Assembly (NCBI RefSeq): GCF_012927455.1
Contig: NZ_JABBPE010000005.1
Span: 248,001 to 312,000 of the forward strand
Direction: 5' to 3'
DNA from: Polaromonas sp.
GTDB taxonomy: Bacteria > Pseudomonadota > Gammaproteobacteria > Burkholderiales > Burkholderiaceae_C
Length of the DNA: 64,000 nt
The position numbers were made by a program, and so were the translations under genes. The notes under the pieces are model-generated. The model made no database searches, was not told the DNA's origin, and was given only the letters and a program-made list of their open reading frames with translations. Below are positions 22,328 through 31,187 of the stretch, one piece after another. The stretch's first letter is position 1; every line of letters begins with the position of its first letter.

Positions 22328-25207
22328 TTAGTGCTGGCTGGTAAGCGCCGCCGTTCCATAACCCGCCGCCACGGCAGGCTCACCGCCCCGGCGAACCGCC
22401 ACCGCGCAGTACTTGAACTCGGGGATCTTCCCGACAGGGTCCAGCGCAGCGTTGGTCATCAGGTTGGCGGCGGCCTCGTAATAGGCAAAGGGGACAAACA
22501 CGGCGCCTTGCGGCGTGCCGTCGTCGCGGCGCAGGTGAATGGCGACCTCACCGCGACGCGACTGCACCGTGATGACATCGCCCGCCGCCAGGCCAAGGGC
22601 CAGCATGTCAGCGCCACACATCGAAGCGGTTGCCATCGGCTCGATCGCATCGAGCACGCTGGCACGGCGCGTCATGCTGCCGGTGTGCCAATGCTCCAGC
22701 TGGCGCCCGGTGATCAGCACGAAGGGATAGTCGGCATCGGGGCGTTCGTTGGCCGGAATGATGTCGGCCGGCACCAAATTGACCCGGCCGTCTGCGGTGT
22801 CAAAACGGTCGATGAACACTGTCGGCGCGCCCGGGTCGTCCGCGCTCAGGCAAGGATAGGTCACACTGGATTCGCGCTGCAGGCGCTCCCAGGTGATGCC
22901 CGAGATCGACGTGTGCATGGCTTGGCGCATTTCTTCGTAAACGGCGGCCACGCCCTCATCCGGACCGCTGTAATTCCAGTTCAAACCCATCCCAAGGGCC
23001 AGCTGTTGAACAATCCACAGATCGGGTTTGGCGTCGCCCGGAGCCTCGACCGCCTGCTTGCCCAGTTGCACCATGCGGTCGGTGTTGGTAACCGTGCCGG
23101 TTTTCTCGGGCCAGGCCGTGGCGGGCAGCACCACATCGGCCAACCAGGCGGTTTCGGTCATAAAAATATCCTGCACCACCAAGTGCTCCAGGCTGGCCAG
23201 CGCGTGGCGCGCGTGGTTCAGGTCAGGGTCGCTCATGGCGGGGTTTTCACCCATGATGTACATGCCGCGAATCTTGTGCGGGTCACTTTCGGGCGCCAGT
23301 ATTTTGTGCATGATCTCGACCACGGTGTAGCCGGGTTTCTCATCGAGCGGCATCTTCCAGAAATCCTCAAACCACGCATGCGCAGCGTTGTCGGTCACGC
23401 GCTGGTAGTTGGGAAACATCATGGGAATCATGCCGGCATCGCTGGCGCCCTGCACGTTGTTTTGGCCACGCAGCGGATGCAGGCCCGAACCGGGCTTGCC
23501 AATCTGCCCGGTCACGGTGGCCAGGGCGATCAGGCAACGGGCATTGTCGGTGCCATGCACATGCTGGCTAATCCCCATGCCCCACAAAATCATCGCGCCC
23601 CTGGCCTTGGCAAATTCACGCGCCACTTCACGCAGGGTTTGCGCCGCAATGCCGCAAATCGGCGCCATCGCCTCGGGGCTGTAGCCCTTGATGTTTTCTC
23701 TCAAGGCTTCGTAGTTGCTGGCGCGCTTATTGATGAAGTCCAGATCGGCAAGACCTTCGTCAATCACCGCGTAAATCAGCGCGTTGAGCATGGCTACGTC
23801 GGTGTCGGCCTTGAACTGCAGCGTGCGCCAGGCGTGTTGGCCCAGTTCGGTGATGCGCGGGTCCGCCAGCACGATTTTTGCGCCATTTTTTGCGGCGTTC
23901 TTCATCCAGGTCGCGGCCACCGGGTGGTTCGCGGTGGGGTTGGAGCCGATGACGAAAATCAGGTCCGAATGAGCCACGTCATTGACCTGGTTGCTGACCG
24001 CACCGGAACCGACGCCTTCAAGCAGCGCCGCCACGCTCGATGCGTGGCACAGGCGGGTGCAATGGTCCACGTTGTTGTTGCCAAAGCCGGTACGCACCAG
24101 CTTCTGGAACAGGTAGGCCTCTTCATTGCTGCCCTTGGCTGAACCAAAACCAGCGAGCGATTTTTTGCCTTGCGTATCGCGCAGGCCTTTCAGCGCGCCA
24201 GTGGTCAGCGCCAGCGCTTCTTCCCAGCTGGCTTCACGGAACACGTCCGACCAGTCGCCGCTATCGCGGTTCAGATGCCGCAAGGCCTCGGGGTCTTTGG
24301 CAATGCCCGTCTTGCGAATCAGCGGCTTGGTCAGGCGCTGCGGGCTGTGGGCATAGTCAAAGCCAAAGCGCCCCTTGACGCACAGCCGCGAGTGGTTGGC
24401 CGGCCCATCACGTCCGTCCACACTGACGATTCTGTTGTCCTTGACGTTGTACGTGACAAGGCAGCCGACGCCGCAAAACGGGCAAACCGAATCGACCTTC
24501 CTATCGACTATTTGCGAGCCGATCTGGGTCTTTGGCATGAGCGCGCCGGTCGGGCAGGCCTGCACGCATTCACCGCAGGCCACGCAGCTGCTCTCGCCCA
24601 TGGCGTCGTTCAGGTCAAACACGATCTCGCTGTGCGAGCCGCGCATGGCATAACCAATCACGCCGTTGACCTGCTCTTCACGGCAAGCGCGTACGCAGCG
24701 GTTGCACTGGATGCAGGCGTCCAGGTTGACGGCCATGGCGGGGTGTGAAATATCCGCCCTGGGCTGCTCGCGGCGCAGGGTCTTGAGCTGCGGGCGCACC
24801 GACACCTTCAGGCGATCAGCCCACTCGCTCAACTCGCCGTGCTGCAGCGACTCGTCCGCTTCATTCCATTTGTAGCCGGTATCGGGCATGTCCGACAGCA
24901 GCATCTCCAGCACCATCTGCTGGCTTTTCAGCGCGCGCTCGCTGCTTGCCTGCACCTCCATGCCAGCCGTGGCGCTGCGGCAGCAGCTCGGTGCCAGCAC
25001 CCGTTCACCCTTGACCTCGACCACGCAGGCGCGGCAGTTGCCGTCGGCCCGGTAACCATCTTTGTAGCAAAGGTGCGGAATGGCTATGCCGTGGCGCTCA
25101 GCCACCTTGAAAATGGTTTCGCCCTCAAAGGCGTGAACGGTTTTTCCATCGAGTTTGAATTCAATGGTTTGCGGCGTGACCTCAGCCAGGCGTGACGGTG
25201 CGTTCAT
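22328..25207 (-). CDS. fdsA: NAD-dependent formate dehydrogenase alpha subunit
   Basis: A 959-residue cytosolic bis-MGD subunit that oxidises formate and passes electrons to the NAD-reducing beta subunit. The N-terminus has a NuoG-like [2Fe-2S] domain (C47, C58, C61, C75), then CIQCNRCVRAC and CVACGECVQACPTG clusters, then the molybdopterin domain with CPFCGVGC ... LCVKG for a [4Fe-4S] cluster. The metal-ligand cysteine is in HCTRLCHASS (about Cys387). No Tat signal is present, in contrast to FdhA. The ATG overlaps the beta-subunit stop (ATGA). Relatives are FdsA of Cupriavidus and Fdh1A of Methylobacterium. The fusion type of its partner is closer to the Fdh1 (tungsten) branch; Mo versus W is undecided. 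Confidence 0.95.
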   Translation of the reverse strand: MNAPSRLAEVTPQTIEFKLDGKTVHAFEGETIFKVAERHGIAIPHLCYKDGYRADGNCRACVVEVKGERVLAPSCCRSATAGMEVQASSERALKSQQMVLEMLLSDMPDTGYKWNEADESLQHGELSEWADRLKVSVRPQLKTLRREQPRADISHPAMAVNLDACIQCNRCVRACREEQVNGVIGYAMRGSHSEIVFDLNDAMGESSCVACGECVQACPTGALMPKTQIGSQIVDRKVDSVCPFCGVGCLVTYNVKDNRIVSVDGRDGPANHSRLCVKGRFGFDYAHSPQRLTKPLIRKTGIAKDPEALRHLNRDSGDWSDVFREASWEEALALTTGALKGLRDTQGKKSLAGFGSAKGSNEEAYLFQKLVRTGFGNNNVDHCTRLCHASSVAALLEGVGSGAVSNQVNDVAHSDLIFVIGSNPTANHPVAATWMKNAAKNGAKIVLADPRITELGQHAWRTLQFKADTDVAMLNALIYAVIDEGLADLDFINKRASNYEALRENIKGYSPEAMAPICGIAAQTLREVAREFAKARGAMILWGMGISQHVHGTDNARCLIALATVTGQIGKPGSGLHPLRGQNNVQGASDAGMIPMMFPNYQRVTDNAAHAWFEDFWKMPLDEKPGYTVVEIMHKILAPESDPHKIRGMYIMGENPAMSDPDLNHARHALASLEHLVVQDIFMTETAWLADVVLPATAWPEKTGTVTNTDRMVQLGKQAVEAPGDAKPDLWIVQQLALGMGLNWNYSGPDEGVAAVYEEMRQAMHTSISGITWERLQRESSVTYPCLSADDPGAPTVFIDRFDTADGRVNLVPADIIPANERPDADYPFVLITGRQLEHWHTGSMTRRASVLDAIEPMATASMCGADMLALGLAAGDVITVQSRRGEVAIHLRRDDGTPQGAVFVPFAYYEAAANLMTNAALDPVGKIPEFKYCAVAVRRGGEPAVAAGYGTAALTSQH

Positions 25208-27129
25208 GGTGCGTTTCCTCGTGCTTCGCCGTTAACGGCGTGTTCGGTCACTGCGGGCTCGCCCGGTGGCGGCAAGGCGCCAGTCCAAGGTGTTTCACCG
25301 ACTTCATGCGGAAAATATTTGTGAATACTGCGAATCGGATTGGGCGCCGCCTGTCCCAGGCCGCAGATCGACGCATCGCCCATCACCTGCGCCAGGTCGT
25401 CCAGTGTTTGCCCGTCCCAGACCTTTGCTTCCATCAGCTTGGCCGCCTTGACGGTGCCGACGCGGCACGGCGTGCACTGGCCGCAGCTTTCTTCGGCAAA
25501 AAACCGCATCACATTGAGTGCCGCGTCTCTGGCTCTGTCCTTGTGGCCCAGCACAATCACGGCCGCCGATCCGATGAAACAGCCATGGGGCTGCAGCGTG
25601 TCAAAGTCGAGCGGAATGTTGCTCATGCTGGCTGGCAAAATACCGCCCGAAGCGCCGCCCGGCAGGTAGGCATACAGCTGGTGACCTTTGGCCATGCCGC
25701 CGCAATACTCGTCCACCAGCTGTTGCAGCGTGATGCCGGCGGGTGCCAGCTTGACACCCGGTTGCTTGACACGCCCGCTGACGCTGAAAGAGCGCAGGCC
25801 TTTGCGGCCGTTGCGGCCAAAGCCGGCAAACCAGTTCGGGCCTTTTTCAAGGATGTCGCGCACCCAGTAGAGGGTTTCGAAGTTGTGCTCCAGCGTTGGC
25901 CGGCCAAACAGCCCCACTTCGGCGATGTAGGGCGGGCGCATGCGGGGCTCGCCGCGCTTGCCTTCAATGCTTTCGATCATGGCGGACTCTTCGCCGCAAA
26001 TGTAGGCACCGGCGCCGCGCCGCAGCTCGATCAGCGGCAGGCGGCAGGGCGGGTCGGCGCGCAGCAGCGCAAGCTCTGCCTCCAAAATCGCGCGGCAGTC
26101 ATGGTATTCATCGCGCAAGTAGATGTAGCAAGCCTCAACGCCTACCACCTGCGCGGCAATCAAGAGGCCATCCAGAAAGCGGTGCGGGTCGCGCTCCAGA
26201 TAGACGCGGTCTTTGAAGGTGCCGGGTTCGCCCTCGTCGATGTTGACGGCCATCACGCGCGGCGCCGGCTGGGCGCGCACGATGCGCCATTTGCGTCCCG
26301 CCGGGAAGCCGGCGCCGCCCAGGCCGCGAAGGCCAGAATCTTCCATGGACTTGAGGACGCGCTCGGCCTCGTCTTCACCGTTGCCCAGCCTGGCGGCCAG
26401 GGCATAGCCGCCGTGCGCGCGGTAAGTCTGGTAGCTGGTGTGTACCGGCGCAGCGCTGTCCAGCCGGGCAAGCTGCCCGGGAATGGCCCGCTCGGCAAAC
26501 TCGGATGCTACAAAATTGATAGCTGCTTGCGCCCGTACCACCTGGGCTGCAGGCATATTTTGCTCTGAAATAACGACTTGAAGGGAGTCCAGCGTGGCAA
26601 AAGGCACGGCGCGCTGGTGCACGGCCGCAGCCGGTGCCTGTTCGCAGCGGCCAATGCAGGGCGCGGCGACCACACGCACGTCGCTATTGCCCAATAACGC
26701 GGGCAAGCGCGCCAGCAAATCCTGTGCACCGGCCATTTCGCAGGCCAGCCCGTCGCATATCCGCACAGTCAGACCAGGGGTCTTGCCGTCGCCATTCGCA
26801 TCGCCCTTGACCACTTCAAAGTGGTGATAAAAGGTCGCCACCTCGAACACTTCGGCCATGGGAATTTTCATCTCCCTGGCCAGCGCTACCAGATGGCGGT
26901 CATGCAGGCAACGGTAAACGTCGTTGAGCTGGTGCAGGTGCTCGATCAGCAAGTCGCGTCTATGGCCATCAGCTGGCCGCAGGCCGATCAGCGCGCGTAC
27001 CTCGACGAGGGATGCATCGTCGGCCTGGCGGCCCTTGAGTTTGCTTTTTCGGCGAATGCGCTCGCGCAACTCGTCAACCGTGGCGACGGCGACGACCTTC
27101 ATGCTGGAATGCTGGCTGGATGGATTCAT
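25204..27129 (-). CDS. fdsB: NAD-dependent formate dehydrogenase beta subunit, NuoE-NuoF fusion
   Basis: A 641-residue fusion of the 24-kDa-like and 51-kDa-like parts of Complex I. Residues about 40-185 are NuoE-like with [2Fe-2S] ligands in ICDGLACEM and APCIGRCEQAPA. From about 230 the NuoF-like part shows GLRGLGGAGFPAGRKW (NAD/FMN site), AVNIDEGEPGTFKDR, GAGAYICGEESAMIESIEGK and the C-terminal SCGQCTPCRVGT cluster. It hands electrons from the alpha subunit to NAD+. Residues 188-209, at the junction of the two halves, are coded by an in-frame copy of element B. Cupriavidus has separate fdsG and fdsB; the fused form is known from Methylobacterium Fdh1B. Start could also be the ATG nine codons later. 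Confidence 0.94.
   Translation of the reverse strand: MNPSSQHSSMKVVAVATVDELRERIRRKSKLKGRQADDASLVEVRALIGLRPADGHRRDLLIEHLHQLNDVYRCLHDRHLVALAREMKIPMAEVFEVATFYHHFEVVKGDANGDGKTPGLTVRICDGLACEMAGAQDLLARLPALLGNSDVRVVAAPCIGRCEQAPAAAVHQRAVPFATLDSLQVVISEQNMPAAQVVRAQAAINFVASEFAERAIPGQLARLDSAAPVHTSYQTYRAHGGYALAARLGNGEDEAERVLKSMEDSGLRGLGGAGFPAGRKWRIVRAQPAPRVMAVNIDEGEPGTFKDRVYLERDPHRFLDGLLIAAQVVGVEACYIYLRDEYHDCRAILEAELALLRADPPCRLPLIELRRGAGAYICGEESAMIESIEGKRGEPRMRPPYIAEVGLFGRPTLEHNFETLYWVRDILEKGPNWFAGFGRNGRKGLRSFSVSGRVKQPGVKLAPAGITLQQLVDEYCGGMAKGHQLYAYLPGGASGGILPASMSNIPLDFDTLQPHGCFIGSAAVIVLGHKDRARDAALNVMRFFAEESCGQCTPCRVGTVKAAKLMEAKVWDGQTLDDLAQVMGDASICGLGQAAPNPIRSIHKYFPHEVGETPWTGALPPPGEPAVTEHAVNGEARGNAP
26503..26567 (-). 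repeat. Element B copy inside the formate dehydrogenase beta gene
   Basis: The plus strand reads ATTGATAGCTGCTTGCGCCC, then GTACCACCTGGGCT, the same core and spacing as the intergenic copies at 6643 and 57955. In the gene it encodes NMPAAQVVRAQAAINFVAS at the seam between the NuoE-like and NuoF-like halves. The flanking protein sequence resumes family similarity on both sides. Confidence 0.88.
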
Positions 27130-27230
27130 GCCGCACTGTGCGCCGCAGGGGTCTGCGCGTCAAATTGAATTGCTGTATGGGCTGATTCAATCGGTGAATG
27201 ACCCTGGACGTAGAGGAATTAAAAGTGAAA
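27130..27230 (-). promoter_or_regulatory. Probable promoter region of the formate dehydrogenase operon
   Basis: The spacer upstream of the beta-subunit gene contains an inverted repeat ATTGAAT (27164-27170) / ATTCAAT (27185-27191) with a 14-base centre in an AT-richer patch. A LysR-type regulator is encoded three genes upstream on the same strand, so this is a candidate operator for it. This is inference; no binding-site consensus was available to test. Confidence 0.3.
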
Positions 27231-28046
27231 TCAAGCGCATCCTGCGCTGTCGCGCCAGTAGCCGTTGACGTGTGTACCGTTGCTGCGCGTGTAAGGGTTT
27301 ACCCATATCTGGAAGCAATTACTGGACACGACGGTGCCAGTCGATGCGCTCGAACTGCCCGAAAGCGGCGCCGGGTTGCCGGTCCAGACCGATGAAGCGC
27401 TGGAGCAGGCCGGCGCCACTGGATCTACGCCGTTTCGGTACAGCCAAGGAGCGGTCGGGTCGGCATCAAGCCACAACCCCGTTTTGCTGGCGACGGCCGC
27501 ATCTTCGGCTTTCGCAAACTGCGCGCGCAAAGGTGCGCTCAATTCACACTGGTAGGCTCGGTAAAACCAGGCCATGCCCGAAGCCACCTGCTTCAAGTTG
27601 ACGTAATCGCAACCGGCCGTGAACACCGCGCCAACAATCCTGCCGTACTGATCGGTCTGGGAATAGGCTACCTGCACGGTTTTTCCCAGCACGGCGCTGG
27701 CCAGGGTGGATTGCGACAGGCTGCCAAACGCTTGCGCCAACTCCGGCGCATCGATGCCGTCCAGCCGGATTTTGTGGACGACGCCAGCAGCATTCAGCTT
27801 CACGGTGTCTCCATCATGAACAGCAGAAACCGAACCTTGCAATTTTTTGGCCCCCACATCAAAGCCGCACAGCGTCGAGCCCTGCGTCGAAGCAGCGGTT
27901 CCGGGCGCCGCTGTCAGATCATCGATCGCTGAAACGGACGTGCGGCCGGCAACCAACTGAACGGCGCCGCCACTTTCACCGCCGCCTCCGCAAGCTCCCA
28001 GCAGCACGGCCAGGCCAAGCCCGACCAGGGTTTTGTAAATTTTCAT
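27231..28046 (-). CDS. Staphylococcal-nuclease-like lipoprotein
   Basis: A 271-residue exported nuclease. A type II signal peptide is evident (LVGLGLAVLLGACGGGG, lipobox LGAC). After a linker, the SNase domain (residues about 68-200) shows VSAVHDGDTVKL, KIRLDGIDAPELAQAFG, and the YGRIVGAVF with VNLKQVASGMAWFYRAYQ blocks that hold the catalytic Arg/Glu positions (the R of IRLDGID and the R of YGRIVG are visible). The C-terminus has a separate motif NPYTRSNGTHVNGYWRD that resembles a repeat found at the ends of other surface proteins. Likely role is degradation of extracellular or periplasmic nucleic acid. It lies between the formate cluster and the DTW gene with no obvious functional tie. Confidence 0.88.
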   Translation of the reverse strand: MKIYKTLVGLGLAVLLGACGGGGESGGAVQLVAGRTSVSAIDDLTAAPGTAASTQGSTLCGFDVGAKKLQGSVSAVHDGDTVKLNAAGVVHKIRLDGIDAPELAQAFGSLSQSTLASAVLGKTVQVAYSQTDQYGRIVGAVFTAGCDYVNLKQVASGMAWFYRAYQCELSAPLRAQFAKAEDAAVASKTGLWLDADPTAPWLYRNGVDPVAPACSSASSVWTGNPAPLSGSSSASTGTVVSSNCFQIWVNPYTRSNGTHVNGYWRDSAGCA

Positions 28047-28151
28047 TGGATTTAACTGGTAGTAATTTTGTGGCGCTTTTTATAACGCGCTTGCCATGCA
28101 TTGCGGTGACAGGTTGGCCCCCGCAGACAATCGCGCAGGCAGTGGCGCAGC

Positions 28152-28847
28152 CTAAACCCGATAAGCCGACTGCTGCGCGACAAAGCCGTCAAATGCCCGC
28201 AGCAAGGGCGCAAACCGCTCGGCATCGCCTTCCAGCTGTGCCAGCGCCGCACAAGTGGCCTCCAGCGTCGACAGCTGGTCGGGTTTGTGGGCCTTGCGAA
28301 TGCGGTAGCCGGAGGCCGGCAGGTCACGCAGCGTCAGTCGTGGCAAATGCTGCAGCAGCGGGTTGAGGTAAAGCATTTTTCGGCTCTTGCGCCAGGTGCC
28401 GTCCAGCACGATCAGGCGAAGCTCCGACGGCTCCCGCAGGCGCTCCGACGCCAGCGCGGGCGGCGCGGCCAGGCCCAGCGCCTGGGCCTGGTTTGGCGGC
28501 GAATCCGGGTACAGCAAAATGGTGTATTTGGGCGGGGGCGTCTGTGAATCGAGCGGCGCGCTGATCAGCGCCTGCAATACCACCTCGGCAAACACTTCAC
28601 CAACTGCCAGGGCGCTGTGCGGCAAGCTCAGGTGCAACAGCCGCGCACTGCCCTTGGCATGGGCCACTTCCAGCGGATGCTGCAACAGCACCACCTCAAC
28701 CCGGTGGGCCACCGGCGTAATCCACTGGCAGATACAGCTGCTTTGCGCGCGCAGGCAGACAGCGCAGCGCAGGCGTCGGGTAAGGAGCGGCATGTTGTGG
28801 AGCGGCACTTGATTCGAAACGCATCGAACAGCAAGCGCGTCACTCAA
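28152..28847 (-). CDS. DTW-domain tRNA-uridine aminocarboxypropyltransferase
   Basis: A 231-residue member of the DTW family (YfiP/TapT), which transfers the 3-amino-3-carboxypropyl group of SAM to uridine in tRNA (acp3U). Visible marks are the N-terminal zinc cysteines RRLRCAVCLRAQSSCICQWI, the QHPLE block, LYPDS and the name-giving LIVLDGTWRKSRKM with DGTW, then YRIRKAHKPDQLSTLEA. The ATG at 28847 overlaps the LysR gene stop (ATGA), so it is cotranslated with the regulator. A downstream in-frame ATG (residue 19) is an alternative start. Confidence 0.9.
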   Translation of the reverse strand: MSDALAVRCVSNQVPLHNMPLLTRRLRCAVCLRAQSSCICQWITPVAHRVEVVLLQHPLEVAHAKGSARLLHLSLPHSALAVGEVFAEVVLQALISAPLDSQTPPPKYTILLYPDSPPNQAQALGLAAPPALASERLREPSELRLIVLDGTWRKSRKMLYLNPLLQHLPRLTLRDLPASGYRIRKAHKPDQLSTLEATCAALAQLEGDAERFAPLLRAFDGFVAQQSAYRV

Positions 28848-29794
28848 GGTTTGAGCGATCCGCTGTGCTGCGCCGCATGCTGCAGCCAGCGCTCGTCGTT
28901 CGCCAGCGCCAGCGCCGCCTCCAATACGCGTGACGCGCTGTTTTTGGCGAGGTGCATGAAGCCGATGGCCGTCACCATTTCCGGCTCGACCAGCGGCAAG
29001 GCTTCAAGCTCGCCTTGGCCGCGAATCGCGCCCACCATGGCGCCGGGCAGCACGCTGCAGACATCGCCGGCCAGCACGCTCAGGGCGAGCGTCAACACCG
29101 AATTGGTTTCCATGACAGGCGTGACCACGGCGCCGGCTTTAGAAAAAGCCCGGTCAACGATGCTGCGGTTGTGCATTTCTGGCGTCAGCAAGCACAACGG
29201 CAACTGCGCGGCGTCAGCCCAAGGCATGGCCGCGCCCAGTTGCAGTTCAGCTTTGCTTGCGCGCGCCGGTTGTTCAAGACGACGCACCAGAAAGTAATGC
29301 TCTGCATACTGTGGAAGCACCGCCAGCGGTCCGCCCTTTTTCAGTCGATCGGTAAAGCCCAGCGCCATGTCAAGCGAGAGGTTTTCCAGCCCCTCTTCAA
29401 TGTCTTGCGAACTCAGGGTGCGTACCACCGGGGCAATCCCCGGATGCGTGGCCTGCAGCATCGCGGCAAAACGCGCTGCCACCGGTACCGCCGTCGGCAC
29501 CACGCCCAGCTGCAAGCGGCCCCTGGGTTGCCCGGCACGGCTGGCCAGCTCTTGCTGCAGCAAGGCGTGTTCATGCAGCATGCGCTGGGCTGTGACCAGC
29601 ACGCGCTCGCCTTCGGGCGTCAGGCCGGCGTAGCTACGGGCACGCTTGACGATGGAGGTGCCCAACTCCTTTTCCAGCGCCCGCAAGGCGTTGGACAACG
29701 CCGGCTGCGTGATATGGCAAGACTCGGCAGCACGCGCAAAATGCCGGTGCTCGGCTAACGCGACCAGGTAGCGCAGCGAGGTCAGCAGGTTCAT
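28844..29794 (-). CDS. LysR-family transcriptional regulator
   Basis: A 316-residue LTTR. The N-terminal winged helix is MNLLTSLRYLVALAEHRHFA, RAAESCHITQPALSNALRAL, EKELGTSIVKRA, followed by the linker helix and a periplasmic-binding-like effector domain beginning RLQLGVVPTAVPVAARFAAM. In formate-oxidising betaproteobacteria, LysR regulators (FdsR in Cupriavidus) sit beside the soluble formate dehydrogenase genes. This one is on the same strand, 1.7 kb upstream, separated by the DTW and nuclease genes, so formate control is plausible but not proven. Effector unknown. Confidence 0.9.
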   Translation of the reverse strand: MNLLTSLRYLVALAEHRHFARAAESCHITQPALSNALRALEKELGTSIVKRARSYAGLTPEGERVLVTAQRMLHEHALLQQELASRAGQPRGRLQLGVVPTAVPVAARFAAMLQATHPGIAPVVRTLSSQDIEEGLENLSLDMALGFTDRLKKGGPLAVLPQYAEHYFLVRRLEQPARASKAELQLGAAMPWADAAQLPLCLLTPEMHNRSIVDRAFSKAGAVVTPVMETNSVLTLALSVLAGDVCSVLPGAMVGAIRGQGELEALPLVEPEMVTAIGFMHLAKNSASRVLEAALALANDERWLQHAAQHSGSLKP

Positions 29795-29839
29795 GCGGAT
29801 GGCCCTAGCACCTGGTCCTGACCGGCGCCTGGCCTGGCC

Positions 29840-30943
29840 TCACGTGTTTTTGGAAACCGTGATGGTCGGGAACTTGGCCGAGAAGTCTTTCGCCTTCGCC
29901 GCCACCGTGATCGCCATCTTGCGCGCCACCGCCTTGTAGATGGCCGCCACGTCGCCGTCAGGGTCGGCCACCACGGTAGGCCGGCCGTTGTCGGCCTGCA
30001 GCCGGATCTGCATGTCCAGCGGCAGTGCGCCGAGGTAGTCCATGTGGTAGTCAGCCGCCATTTTTTTGCCGCCATCGGCGCCAAAAATGTGCTCGGTATG
30101 GCCGCACTGGCTGCACACATGCACCGCCATGTTTTCAACAATTCCCAGAATCGGCACGCCGACTTTTTCGAACATCTTGATGCCTTTTTTGGCGTCCAGC
30201 AGTGCGATGTCCTGCGGCGTCGTGACGATCACGGCGCCCGTCATGGGCACGCGCTGGCTTAGCGTGAGCTGGATGTCGCCGGTGCCGGGCGGCATGTCGA
30301 CGATCAGGTAATCGAGGTCTTTCCAGTTGGTCTGGCGCAGCAGTTGCTCCAGCGCCTGGGTGGCCATGGGGCCGCGCCAGATCATGGCTTCGTCTTGCGC
30401 CACCAAAAAACCGATGGACATGACCTGAATGCCGAAGTTTTCCATCGGCTCCATGTTTTTGCCGTCGACGCTCTCGGGCCGGCCTTCAATGCCCATCATC
30501 ATGGGCAGACTGGGGCCGTAAATGTCGGCGTCCAGCAAACCCACGCTGGCGCCTTCTGCGGCCAAGGCCAGCGCCAAATTGACGGCGGTGGTGCTCTTGC
30601 CGACACCGCCTTTGCCGGAAGCCACGGCAATGATATTTTTCACATGCGGCAGCAGTTGCACGCCGCGCTGCACACTGTGGCTGGCGATCTTGACGCTGAC
30701 ATTGACCGACACGTTGTCAACACCGGCCACGCCCTTGGCCGCCGCGATCAGCGCCTTGCGCAGCCCGGCAATCTGGCTTTTGGCGGGGTAACCGAGTTCC
30801 ACGTCAAACGACACGTCGCCGCCGCTGATCTGCAGGTTTTTCAGCGCCTTGCTGGTCACAAAATCTTTGCCCGTATTGGGGTCCAACACGGTTTGCACGG
30901 CATTTAAAACTGCCTGTTGTTGCGTCTGTTGCTCTAGGGCCAT
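29840..30943 (-). CDS. apbC: Iron-sulfur cluster carrier ATPase (Mrp/ApbC)
   Basis: A 367-residue P-loop protein that carries and delivers [4Fe-4S] clusters. The N-terminal MIP18-like domain (about 1-95) precedes the deviant Walker A GKGGVGKST with the conserved second lysine, then LLDADIYGPSLP, DMPPGTGDIQLTLSQ, and the C-terminal cluster motif HVCSQCGHTEHIFG with CxxC. Supply of clusters would matter for the many FeS proteins encoded nearby, although the gene is a housekeeping one found throughout proteobacteria. It is divergent from metG, separated by 244 bases. Confidence 0.95.
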   Translation of the reverse strand: MALEQQTQQQAVLNAVQTVLDPNTGKDFVTSKALKNLQISGGDVSFDVELGYPAKSQIAGLRKALIAAAKGVAGVDNVSVNVSVKIASHSVQRGVQLLPHVKNIIAVASGKGGVGKSTTAVNLALALAAEGASVGLLDADIYGPSLPMMMGIEGRPESVDGKNMEPMENFGIQVMSIGFLVAQDEAMIWRGPMATQALEQLLRQTNWKDLDYLIVDMPPGTGDIQLTLSQRVPMTGAVIVTTPQDIALLDAKKGIKMFEKVGVPILGIVENMAVHVCSQCGHTEHIFGADGGKKMAADYHMDYLGALPLDMQIRLQADNGRPTVVADPDGDVAAIYKAVARKMAITVAAKAKDFSAKFPTITVSKNT

Positions 30944-31187
30944 TGAAAAATTCTCCAGGTAGATCGGGCAGTCGGCACGACTGCGTTTTAGGTGTCTTCA
31001 GCAGACACGTCTGCCAGCGGCGGCCATTAAGTCTAACGCCGCAGCACGGACCTTAAGCGTGCAGGGTATTGCGGGGGCGTTGGCTGCTGGGTGCGGCCTG
31101 CCTTGGCGCGACATAAAATCGCCGCTCAGTCTCCTTACTCCACGTGAAGCCGCCCAGCCTTCTTAAAGCCTTTTAAAAGCCCTTTTT

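Noticed and set aside
21740..24142. 800-codon plus-strand frame opposite DUF3305 and the formate dehydrogenase alpha gene
   Set aside because: Very long but antisense to a well conserved molybdopterin enzyme; no recognisable domain, His/Arg/Gln-rich.
25192..26568. 458-codon frame opposite the beta subunit gene
   Set aside because: Antisense shadow; the opposite strand carries NuoE/NuoF motifs.
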